Shown here piece after piece: positions 37,984-45,326 of a DNA stretch of 49,351 nt. The position numbers and the translations under genes were made by a program. Source of the DNA: Gammaproteobacteria bacterium (lineage in GTDB: Bacteria > Pseudomonadota > Gammaproteobacteria > Pseudomonadales > Pseudohongiellaceae); contig VYCF01000057.1 of NCBI GenBank assembly GCA_009844085.1, positions 1-49,351 on the forward strand, written 5' to 3'. The notes under the pieces are model-generated. The model made no database searches and had not been told where the DNA came from. It saw nothing but the letters and a program-made list of their open reading frames with translations. Within the stretch, counting starts at the first letter, position 1, and each line of letters begins with the position of its first letter.

Positions 37984-38158
37984 GTCCTGCTAATCCTCCA
38001 TTCAGGGATTCTGGCAGATAGTACATGCCATCCGTGGCGCAACGTTTCGGGCTTCGACTGGCCCCAGCCTTGCCATCCATGGCAAGTCGTTCAGGCTGCG
38101 CGCGAAGCTGCGCTTCGCAAACGCTTGCCTTCACCCGTCATTCTGCGCAAGCGAAGCG
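37984..38158. other. Intergenic region with nested palindromes
   Basis: This 175-bp gap lies between the TPR gene stop (38159) and the start of the sulfite-oxidase-like gene (37983), both on the - strand. It contains the palindrome CTTGCCATCCATGGCAAG (38069-38086) and a hairpin GCGAAG-CTGCG-CTTCGC (38102-38118). A further CTTGCC at 38124-38129 can pair with the right arm of the first palindrome. The segment 38134-38160 reads CCCGTCATTCTGCGCAAGCG and onward, reminiscent of short intergenic repeats found in many bacterial genomes. These features would fit termination after the TPR gene. No small gene is seen. Confidence 0.5.
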
Positions 38159-39748
38159 TTACTCACCCACTTGTTGCCTGGCTTCACGGACGGCGGGATG
38201 GGAATCATCACCCCGGATCGCCAGATAGGCCTGGTACTTTTCCTTGGCCATTTCTTGCTCGTTCATGGCGGAATAGGCCCGAGCGGCGCCGATCAGCGAA
38301 AGCGGACGGTTCGGCATGCGCAGCAGCGACTGCTCGAATCGCTCGGCGGCGTCCTTGGGCTGGCCAAGGGCGAGCAGTACTTCTCCAGTGAGTTCATGGA
38401 TCGGCTTGAGCGGCTCGGCGGCGCCTCTCGGCGGCAGTTGGGCCTCCTTCAGCGCCACGGCCTGGTTCAGCAATTCGATCGCTTTCTCCTGTTGCGGCAG
38501 ACCGTCGGTGGTGAGTCCTTCATTGAGTTGCTGCTGGGCGTGTTTCGCCATGGTCAGCGCCGCCACTTCGGCGTGCATGACCTGCAAATTGGCGTTGTTC
38601 GGCTGATCCGAAGCCCGGTTCCCGAGCATCTCGGCAACTTGTTCAGCGAGAGCGAGTTCACCGAGATGAGCGGCGCTCAGGCCGAGAGCGAGCAGTTCGG
38701 AATTCGCCAGTTCGTCGTTCAACTCGCGCAATTCCCATTGCTCGGATTCGATGATGTGACGCGCCTGCATGGTGCTCAGCGTGTTGGTGGAGCGCATGTC
38801 TCCGGGATTTTCCTCAAGCGTCTTCACGGCACGCTCGATCCACATTTTCGAGCGCTCCAGGTCGCCGAGTTGCAGGTCGCCGTATTGTCCCCAGTCGGAA
38901 GAATGATTCTGGTCGCCGACTTCATCACCCGGCTTCCACAGGTCGCGCGCGGCCTGGAAGGCCGAATCGTTCCACATCGCGACGCGGTCCCACATGCCAT
39001 GCTGGATGAAGATATGGGTCGGCATGTGACGCGCATGGGAGACCGCGGGGGCGATATCCGCATACTTGAGCGCGGCTTCGAGCGCGAGCGGGGCGTGCAG
39101 CGGGTCGTCAAAGGAATGGATCACGTAATGCGCTGCGCCGGGATGATTGTCGTTGTCCTTGAACAACTCGAGCGCCAGCGAACCCGCTTGCATGTTGATG
39201 CGCTCGCGCATGTCGCCGGAAGCGGTGGCGCCGGACAACATGGAAACCGTATAGAAGGCTTTCACTTCGTCATCGTCGGGGAACTTTTCGTACAAGTCGG
39301 CCATCGCCTGCATCCAGGCGAGCCGGCGTTCAGGCATGCCGCCTGGCGCCAGGGCGTATGCTTCCGCGGCCTTGAGGAAGCCCTTCTCGCGTTCGGTCGC
39401 CGCCTTGGCGAGCCGCTCTTCGCTGGTCGAGCCAAGCTTCATCAGCGCCTGACCGGGCCGTTCGTCCACCGGGCCGAAAAAGGGATGCTGGTAGGTGAAG
39501 GTTTCACCCCAATAGGCCAGCGCGAAGTCCGGGTCGAGCTCCTGCGCCTTGATGAACGCCTCGCGCGCCTGGGTCCTGCCGAAGCTGTGCAGGAATCCGA
39601 CGCCCTGGATAAAGTACTCTTGGGCTTCAGGCGAAGCGGAACTCGGGAAGTCGAAAGTGCCGATTTCGTCCAGGTCAGCGGCCTGGGCGGCCGGTAACGC
39701 GAACACGGCGGCAAGCAATGCGGTTCGAAGTAGCGTGGTTCTGGACAT
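38159..39748 (-). CDS. Exported tetratricopeptide repeat protein
   Basis: The 529-residue protein has a signal peptide (LLRTALLAAVFALPAAQA) and a helical-repeat body, with TPR-like stretches at REAFIKAQELDPDFALAYWG near residue 60 and DAAERFEQSLLRMPNRPLSLIGAARAYSAMNEQEMAKEKYQAYL near the C-terminus. A His-rich segment, SHARHMPTHIFIQHGMWDRV, lies near the middle and could bind a metal. The function is not known. The ATG at 39748 is preceded by GGGGGCA. Confidence 0.78.
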   Translation of the reverse strand: MSRTTLLRTALLAAVFALPAAQAADLDEIGTFDFPSSASPEAQEYFIQGVGFLHSFGRTQAREAFIKAQELDPDFALAYWGETFTYQHPFFGPVDERPGQALMKLGSTSEERLAKAATEREKGFLKAAEAYALAPGGMPERRLAWMQAMADLYEKFPDDDEVKAFYTVSMLSGATASGDMRERINMQAGSLALELFKDNDNHPGAAHYVIHSFDDPLHAPLALEAALKYADIAPAVSHARHMPTHIFIQHGMWDRVAMWNDSAFQAARDLWKPGDEVGDQNHSSDWGQYGDLQLGDLERSKMWIERAVKTLEENPGDMRSTNTLSTMQARHIIESEQWELRELNDELANSELLALGLSAAHLGELALAEQVAEMLGNRASDQPNNANLQVMHAEVAALTMAKHAQQQLNEGLTTDGLPQQEKAIELLNQAVALKEAQLPPRGAAEPLKPIHELTGEVLLALGQPKDAAERFEQSLLRMPNRPLSLIGAARAYSAMNEQEMAKEKYQAYLAIRGDDSHPAVREARQQVGE

Positions 39749-39838
39749 GAGTGCCCCCCTTGTTACTTGTTGGCGAGTTAAAACGAGTAGACTGCCAATT
39801 GATTGGAATGAATGCAATCGCTGAAATGCGACTTAATG

Positions 39839-40327
39839 TCACACCGGGCGGGAATCGCGGCGGAGCCTGGCGTAGGCGATGGAATTGAGTTCAGCCGCGC
39901 CTTGTTCGAATACGATGCGGTCTAGCAGGTTCACCAGCGTGTTTTCGAAATCGTCCGCATCGAGATAGGCGCTGGCTCGGCCGTGTTCCGGGTCGAGCGC
40001 CTCGGTTTTCAGATCCCGGCGATGATCCTCGGTGATGACGATGACCGGCGTCGGCCGCCGTAGCGGGCTGCGCCGTTCTTCGCGCCGCAAACGGAACAGC
40101 AATTGCTCCGCCGGACGGCGATGGCTGTTCCAGCCGGTAATCAGGCAGGCCAGGCGGTTGGTGAGCAGGCCGAAGCCGCGGTTGTATTGGCGAATCGCCT
40201 CGCGGGCATGGGTTTCGTTATAGGTGTTTATGGTCGCGTAACGTCCGCTTTCGCCGATCAGCCGCGCCCAGCGGTCCACCATCCGGTTGTCGAGGTCGTG
40301 CAGCAGGATTACGGGTTTCAGCGCCAT
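39839..40327 (-). CDS. Degenerate receiver-like (CheY fold) protein
   Basis: The 162-residue protein starts MALKPVILLHDLDNRMVDRWARLIGES. The early acidic pair (Asp11, Asp13), followed by strands CLITGW (61-66) and PVIVITEDH (94-102), gives a response-regulator-like alternation. The phosphoacceptor Asp position reads TG (64-65), and the conserved Lys after the fifth strand reads Leu in AYLDADD. Phosphorylation is therefore unlikely, and it may act as a phosphorylation-independent adaptor. It follows the nitroreductase gene by 16 bp. The frame is open upstream to 40420, but ATG 40327 is used because the longer N-terminus is the antisense shadow of the nitroreductase. Confidence 0.6.
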   Translation of the reverse strand: MALKPVILLHDLDNRMVDRWARLIGESGRYATINTYNETHAREAIRQYNRGFGLLTNRLACLITGWNSHRRPAEQLLFRLRREERRSPLRRPTPVIVITEDHRRDLKTEALDPEHGRASAYLDADDFENTLVNLLDRIVFEQGAAELNSIAYARLRRDSRPV

Positions 40328-40343
40328 GGTCGCACTCCGGCGC

Positions 40344-41063
40344 TCATTCCGAGCGGAATACGATGTTCTCGGCAATGGGCGCGCGCGTGGTCCGGGTGGC
40401 GTTCGCGGGCACTTCGGCATCTTCGTAACCGAAACTGATGCCGAACAGAATTTTCGTGCCGTCCTGGATGCCGAAAGCCTCCCTGACCAGATCCGGATAG
40501 TTGCGCATGGTCCCCATGGGGCAACTGTGCAGGCCGAACGCCACCATGGTCAGCATCAGGGTCTGGGCGAACATGCCAACATCGACCGCGACGGTGGTGC
40601 CGAACTCCGGGTTCATGCCGACGAAGGCGATATGGGGCGCGTCGAAGAACTCGAAATTGCGCAATACCGCGCGCATGCGGCCTTCACGGTCCTTTCTGCC
40701 GATGCCCATCTGCGAATACAGGGCCACGGCGCATTCCACCTGGCGCACACGATACTCGTCGCGGAAATCGCCGCGATACTCGTAGTCTGGATTCGGGGGT
40801 ACGCCGCTGGCGGTGTTGTCGTACATCTGTTGCCGCAGGCGGTCCTTTAATGCACCGGAAGCCACATAGACCTTCCAGGGCTGTACGTTGCAATTGGACG
40901 GTGCCTGCTGGGCGATTTCGAAAATCCGGTCCATGATTTCCGGGGGCACTTCGCGGTCCAGAAAGCCGCGCACCGAGCGCCGCGCGGCAATGGCGTCGAG
41001 CAGGCTCATGTCCGGGTCGAGCGCCTCGGCGGCGCCGGGGATTTCCTTGATCATCTTGTTCAT
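40344..41063 (-). CDS. Nitroreductase family FMN protein
   Basis: The 239-residue protein has the nitroreductase layout: AIAARRSVRGFLDREVPPEIMDRIFEIAQQAPSNCNVQPWKVYV at the N-terminus for FMN binding, FAQTLMLTMVAFGLHSCPMGTMRNYPDLVREAFGI in the middle, and ILFGISFGYED near the C-terminus. It probably reduces nitro, quinone or enone compounds with NAD(P)H. It is third in a - strand run behind the FAD dehydrogenase and SDR genes (30 bp from the SDR). Confidence 0.9.
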   Translation of the reverse strand: MNKMIKEIPGAAEALDPDMSLLDAIAARRSVRGFLDREVPPEIMDRIFEIAQQAPSNCNVQPWKVYVASGALKDRLRQQMYDNTASGVPPNPDYEYRGDFRDEYRVRQVECAVALYSQMGIGRKDREGRMRAVLRNFEFFDAPHIAFVGMNPEFGTTVAVDVGMFAQTLMLTMVAFGLHSCPMGTMRNYPDLVREAFGIQDGTKILFGISFGYEDAEVPANATRTTRAPIAENIVFRSE

Positions 41064-41093
41064 GGTTTCCGACGTTCTGTTTTCGATTTCCGG

Positions 41094-41813
41094 TTAACTG
41101 AGAATGCGGCCGCCGTCCACATCGACGGTAGTGCCGGTGACAAAGCGGTTGTTCATTACGAAAAGAACGCCTTCGGCCACTTCTTCCGGCGTGCCGGCGC
41201 GCTGGATCAGGTGGCTTCCGGTCACGGCCTTCAGTCGTTCTTCCCTGGCTTCGCCCATCCAGTCGAACATCGCCGTGTCGATGGTGCCGGGCGATACAAT
41301 ATTGACGCGGACCGGCGCCATTTCGACCGCCAGGCAACGCGCGAGATTCTCGACTGCGCCGCCGACGCAACTGAGCGCAGATTGCCCCGGCTTGATCTTG
41401 CGCGCGGGCGAGCCGCTGACCAGCGTGATCGAGCCGTCTGCGGCCAGAAAGGGCGCGCCGACCCGCACCGCCTTTGCATAACCCCAGAGTTTGCCGTAGG
41501 CGGCCTTGAATTGATCTTCAGTCTGTTCCAGGAAAGGCTTGAGCGTGCGCTCGCCGCCTATGGCGCAAAGAACCAGGTGGTCGATGCGGCCGGCTTCGCG
41601 GAACAGCGCTTCGAGCGCTTGCGCGTCATGAATGTCCGCTTCGCGTACTGCAAAGGTGCCGGCGGCCGCTGCGACGGCCTTGTTGCGATGGGCTTCGCTG
41701 CGGCCTGCGGCCCAGACTTTCGCTCCCGCCGCAGTCGCGGCTTTCGCTGCAGCCAGGCCGATGCCGGCGGTGCCGCCGACGATGACGACAGTCTTTCCGT
41801 TCAATTCGTTCAT
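41094..41813 (-). CDS. SDR-family oxidoreductase with atypical active site
   Basis: The 239-residue protein has an intact NAD(P)-binding motif GGTAGIG (13-19) and ends GGRILS, as usual for SDRs with VDVDGG. Where the catalytic Ser-x12-Tyr-x3-Lys is expected, the sequence is SGSPARKIKPGQSALSCVGGAVE (from Ser133), with no Tyr and no Lys four residues later. A subgroup of SDRs with this layout is known to me, but its chemistry is unclear. It lies 19 bp after the FAD dehydrogenase gene, probably in the same transcript. Confidence 0.85.
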   Translation of the reverse strand: MNELNGKTVVIVGGTAGIGLAAAKAATAAGAKVWAAGRSEAHRNKAVAAAAGTFAVREADIHDAQALEALFREAGRIDHLVLCAIGGERTLKPFLEQTEDQFKAAYGKLWGYAKAVRVGAPFLAADGSITLVSGSPARKIKPGQSALSCVGGAVENLARCLAVEMAPVRVNIVSPGTIDTAMFDWMGEAREERLKAVTGSHLIQRAGTPEEVAEGVLFVMNNRFVTGTTVDVDGGRILS

Positions 41814-41832
41814 TGCCGATCAGTTTCCTGCT

Positions 41833-43242
41833 TCAGGTGAAAATCCGGCCCGGATTGAGTATCCCGCGCGGGTCCAGGCCCTGTTTCAGATTGCGCATCA
41901 GATCTATTTCGTTCCTGCTCCGGCTGTACGGCAGAAAGGGCCGTTTCATGATGCCGATGCCATGTTCGGCCGAGACCGAGCCCTTGAGCTCGCGGATGAG
42001 GCCGTAGATCACTTCGTCGAGTTGCAGGTGCAAGGCGCGTGTTTCCGGCCCGACGTTGATGATGATATGCAGATTACCGTCGCCGATATGGCCGAACAGG
42101 CCGAGAATGGCGTCAGGCCACTGTTCCCGCAGGCGGCGTTCGACTTCCTCGCCGAAATAGCCCATGTCGGCGACGTTCAGGCTGACGTCATAGGTATGCA
42201 GGTAGCCGACGCCCGGGGCGACTTCGGCGGCGGCGTCGCGTACGGTCCAGAGCTTCTTGATCTTGCCGGGCGTATCGGCGACCACGACCTCTTCGATCAG
42301 GTCCTTGCGGCTGGCTTCGTCGAGCATGTCGAGGAACAACTCGCCGTCGGTGGCCTCGTCGGAGCCCATGCTTTCGGCCAGCACGTAAAAGGCGTGACTG
42401 TCGGGCAGCGGCACGCTGGCGTGGGGCACGTGTTCATCGACCAGTAGATACGTGTTTTGCCAGAGCACCTCGAAGGCGCTCAGATTGGCGCCGAGCCTGG
42501 CCTGGGCGTGAACGAGCAGGTCGGCGACCTGCCTGAACGTGCCCATGCCGCACATGGCGACCGCCTGGCTGGCGGGCCGGGGAAATAGTTTCAGCACGGC
42601 CCGGGTGATGATTCCCAGGGTGCCTTCGCTGCCGATGAACAATTGCTTGATGTCGTAGCCGGTGTTGTTCTTGCGCAACTTGTGCAGATTGTCGATGACC
42701 GTGCCGTCGGCGAGCACCGCTTCGAGGCCCACGACAAGCTCGCGGGTCATGCCATAGCGGATCACGCGGTTGCCGCCGGCGTTGGTCGACAGGTTGCCGC
42801 CGATGGTGCAACTGCCGCGGGCGCCGAGGTCGAGCGGAAACAGCAGGCCCTCGGCGTCGGCCTGTTCCTGGATCGCCTGCAGGGGCACGCCGGCTTCGAC
42901 GGTCATGGTGCTGGTGTACGGGTCGAGCTCGACCACCTTGTTCATGCGTTCAAGGCTCAGGCAGATCTCGTTTTCGAGCGGCGCGGCGCCGGAGACGAGA
43001 CCGGTCATGCCGCCCTGGGGCGCAACCGGCTGGCCCGCGGCATGGCACAGGGCCAGAATCGCCGAAACTTCTTCGGTCGAAGCGGGGCGCAGCAACAGGG
43101 CGGGGCGAATGGCCCGATCCTGCATCAGATCCTCGAAATTTTTCGGCTCGATATCGCCGCCTTCGCGATAACCGGCGGGCCCGACGATCTCCTTGAGCCG
43201 TTCGAACAGGTCCGGGCGGGCGGAAACTGCTTGCGAAGTCAT
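41833..43242 (-). CDS. FAD-linked 2-hydroxy-acid dehydrogenase (D-lactate / D-2-hydroxyglutarate type)
   Basis: The 469-residue protein combines an N-terminal FAD-binding type 4 domain (ASTEEVSAILALCHAAGQPVAPQGGMTGLVSGA) and a C-terminal FAD-oxidase domain with the metal motif GHIGDGNLHIIINVG and SAEHGIGIMKRPFL. This layout fits D-lactate, D-2-hydroxyglutarate or glycolate (GlcD) dehydrogenases. It oxidises a D-2-hydroxy acid; the acceptor is not known. The ATG at 43242 is preferred over the upstream ATG at 43290. It heads the run with the SDR, nitroreductase and receiver-like genes and is divergent from the cupin gene. Confidence 0.92.
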   Translation of the reverse strand: MTSQAVSARPDLFERLKEIVGPAGYREGGDIEPKNFEDLMQDRAIRPALLLRPASTEEVSAILALCHAAGQPVAPQGGMTGLVSGAAPLENEICLSLERMNKVVELDPYTSTMTVEAGVPLQAIQEQADAEGLLFPLDLGARGSCTIGGNLSTNAGGNRVIRYGMTRELVVGLEAVLADGTVIDNLHKLRKNNTGYDIKQLFIGSEGTLGIITRAVLKLFPRPASQAVAMCGMGTFRQVADLLVHAQARLGANLSAFEVLWQNTYLLVDEHVPHASVPLPDSHAFYVLAESMGSDEATDGELFLDMLDEASRKDLIEEVVVADTPGKIKKLWTVRDAAAEVAPGVGYLHTYDVSLNVADMGYFGEEVERRLREQWPDAILGLFGHIGDGNLHIIINVGPETRALHLQLDEVIYGLIRELKGSVSAEHGIGIMKRPFLPYSRSRNEIDLMRNLKQGLDPRGILNPGRIFT

Positions 43243-43314
43243 GATCGGGTCGGGTTCAATACGGGGACGCGCATGGTAGCACACAAGCAAAAACGACCAA
43301 TCGGAGAAAAATTC

Positions 43315-43875
43315 ATGTACAGCAAGGTCCTGAAAGCGATTTTAGCGGCAATTCCCTTTGTCTTTAACGCAAATGTCCAGGCCCAGGTTCCTGACAACGC
43401 CACCCACATCCCTGTTTCCGAGATCATGACGGTGTTCGAGAATCTCGGCGACACCCTCGATCAGCAAATCAGAATCGTCGACGTCGGCGACGATATCAAC
43501 GTCGGCGTCGGCGTCCTGCGCCGCGTCGGTCAGCGCACCGAGGGCGAGGCAGTGCGCACTATCGTCCATTACAACATCACCGAGGTGTACTACGTCCTCT
43601 CCGGCTCGGGCATTCTCGTCACCGGCGGCGACCAGACCGATCCGGTCGAGTTACCACCCGACGGCCACTCGGTCACCGTATTGATCGGCCCGAGCGGACT
43701 GCGCACCGTAACCAGCGGCCAGGAGCAAACGATCGTCGCCGGAGACATCGTCATCATCCCGGCTGGGGTCACACACGGCTTCCGCCATATCCAGGATCAG
43801 ATCACCTATCTCGCCGTCCGCGTCGACCACGCACAGGTCTTGCCGGCGGGTTACGCACATCCATCGCTGGAATGA
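43315..43875 (+). CDS. Exported cupin-domain protein
   Basis: The 186-residue protein has a signal peptide (residues 1-23, ending NVQAQ) and a single cupin fold. Motif 1 is around HYNITEVYYVLSGSGILVTGG and motif 2 is GDIVIIPAGVTHGFRHI; together they supply two or three His suited to a metal. The ATG at 43315 has CGGAGA upstream. It is divergent from the FAD dehydrogenase, with a 72-bp gap, and 70 bp before the next gene. Its function is not assigned. Confidence 0.8.
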   Translation: MYSKVLKAILAAIPFVFNANVQAQVPDNATHIPVSEIMTVFENLGDTLDQQIRIVDVGDDINVGVGVLRRVGQRTEGEAVRTIVHYNITEVYYVLSGSGILVTGGDQTDPVELPPDGHSVTVLIGPSGLRTVTSGQEQTIVAGDIVIIPAGVTHGFRHIQDQITYLAVRVDHAQVLPAGYAHPSLE

Positions 43876-43945
43876 CCGGGGGAAAGGACTGGAATTCGGG
43901 GAAGGCAGCCGGCAAGACCGGCATGACTCGAATGTGGTGAAAATT

Positions 43946-44968
43946 ATGTTCAGGAATCTGCCGGCAGTACTTTCCCTGTCAATTCTCGTGTCCGCGGCGG
44001 GACACGCCGCGGCGCAAGATGACTATCCGCGGACTCCGTCGGGCAAGCCCGATTTCAACGGGAATTACGATGTTTCGACATTGACGCCGTACCAGCGCCC
44101 CACCCATTTTGGCGACCGAATGTATCTGAATGAGGAAGAGGTACAGGCGCTGAGGGATCGGGAAATGGGCATCCGCGAGGCTGACTCGGCGCCGGGCGAC
44201 CCCGATCGCGCGCCGCCCGAGCAGGGAGGCGCGATCGGATCCTATAACGATTTCTGGTTCGACCGGGGCGATAATGCCTTCGCACTCGGCGGGCAATATC
44301 GGACATCGATCCTGACCTATCCGGAGAACGGGCGTCTGCCTCCGCTGACGCCTGAAGGCCAGGCGAAAGCGGCCAGCGCGCCCCGTTTCGCCTGGGAAGA
44401 TCTTGGTGGCGCCTGGTGGCTGGAAACGGGCGATCGGCCGTATGACGGTCCCGAGACTCTTCAGGTCCAGGTTCGCTGCATATTCCACCCCGCTTCGACA
44501 ATTCCGATAACGCCTCGGGTATACAACAATCTCAAGACCATCGTGCAGACAGAAGACTATCTGATGCTATATGTGGAATGGATGCATTGGGCGCGCATAA
44601 TCCGAATCGGCGACGAAGAGCATATGCCAGCCATACTCGCGACATTCGATGGCGATTCCATCGGCCGGTGGGAGGGAGACACACTCGTCGTGGAGACCGT
44701 GAACTTTCTCGATCGTCCGCTTGAACCGGCGGAACGCCGCGTTGTCGAGCGCTTCAGCCCGCTGGGCGGGGGCAATTTACTCTATAGCTTCACCGTTGAA
44801 GACGCGGATTACACTGACAGCTACAGCGGTGAATTCATCTGGCCGAAGACGGACCAGATTCCATACGAATACGCTTGTCACGAGGGCAACTACTCATTGC
44901 CCGCCACCCTTACGGGCGCCAGGGTCAGGGAAGTCGAGCACTACCTCCAACTGGAATCCGAAGACTGA
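43946..44968 (+). CDS. Exported protein of unknown function
   Basis: The 340-residue protein has a signal peptide (MFRNLPAVLSLSILVSAAGHAAAQ) and a mature part starting DDYPRTPSGKPDFNGNYD. This beginning is shared by a recurring group of uncharacterised exported proteins that I have seen annotated as hypothetical in marine and soil bacteria. It contains two cysteines in the mature part (VRCIF, YACHE), which could form a disulfide. An alternative GTG start at 43934 would add four residues. Confidence 0.7.
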   Translation: MFRNLPAVLSLSILVSAAGHAAAQDDYPRTPSGKPDFNGNYDVSTLTPYQRPTHFGDRMYLNEEEVQALRDREMGIREADSAPGDPDRAPPEQGGAIGSYNDFWFDRGDNAFALGGQYRTSILTYPENGRLPPLTPEGQAKAASAPRFAWEDLGGAWWLETGDRPYDGPETLQVQVRCIFHPASTIPITPRVYNNLKTIVQTEDYLMLYVEWMHWARIIRIGDEEHMPAILATFDGDSIGRWEGDTLVVETVNFLDRPLEPAERRVVERFSPLGGGNLLYSFTVEDADYTDSYSGEFIWPKTDQIPYEYACHEGNYSLPATLTGARVREVEHYLQLESED

Positions 44969-45214
44969 CTACCTCGCAAGCGGATTATCTATGTGGCAAG
45001 CGTGACGCAGTTTTCAATCTGCGACGCAGCTACCTGACCGCGTTTCCACAGCCAATTCAGCCGATACCCCAATTCTGTGCAAAGCACTTCTAAAGAACAT
45101 ACACCTGCAATTTCATAACGCCATTCTTTAAGCTACTCTTCGGGCGGCAGTGATCGAATAATCTAAGCGCGTAAGACCGCGCAGCAGGATTCAGACAATA
45201 ACCAAACAAAAGGG
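44969..45214. other. Intergenic region, left boundary of the helicase locus
   Basis: These 246 bp hold no recognisable gene. They look less GC-rich than the surrounding coding DNA. A hairpin GCGCG-TAAGAC-CGCGC lies at 45167-45182. A direct repeat of GACGCAG occurs near 45005-45030. No tRNA, integrase site or insertion sequence was found, so this is only a candidate junction between core accessory genes and a horizontally acquired locus. Confidence 0.4.
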
Positions 45215-45221
45215 ATGAAAA

Positions 45222-45326
45222 ATGCCGCCCCAACAAACGGAGCCGCAGCAGGTGGAAAGAAGAATGGTCGAATGGAGTCAACAAGTCCATATTGAGACCG
45301 TCTTGGCGGTTCGGAAGGACAAATGA
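45222..45326 (+). CDS. Small ORF overlapping the helicase gene
   Basis: The ATG at 45222, with AAAGGG (45209-45214) upstream, opens a 34-residue frame (MPPQQTEPQQVERRMVEW and onward) that ends in TGA at 45324-45326, overlapping the helicase start ATGATG as ATGA. The overlap is typical of translational coupling, so it may be a leader peptide or a tiny component. No similarity is recognised. An ATG at 45215 in another frame gives 26 codons and is the weaker option. Confidence 0.4.
   Translation: MPPQQTEPQQVERRMVEWSQQVHIETVLAVRKDK

Noticed and set aside
36535..38391. 618-codon open frame on the + strand opposite the SoxC-like gene.
   Set aside because: It lies antisense to the SoxC/SoxD-like genes, which have clear cofactor motifs, and its protein has a shadow-like composition.
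38171..39697. 508-codon open frame on the + strand opposite the exported TPR gene.
   Set aside because: The - strand frame has a signal peptide and TPR repeats; the + strand product shows no family features.
43908..43922. GCCGG-CAAGA-CCGGC hairpin after the cupin gene as a terminator.
   Set aside because: The stem has only 5 bp and no T tract follows; such hairpins are common in GC-rich DNA.
45215..45295. 26-codon frame starting at the first ATG before the helicase.
   Set aside because: It ends 27 bp before the helicase and lacks the ATGA overlap seen for the frame starting at 45222.
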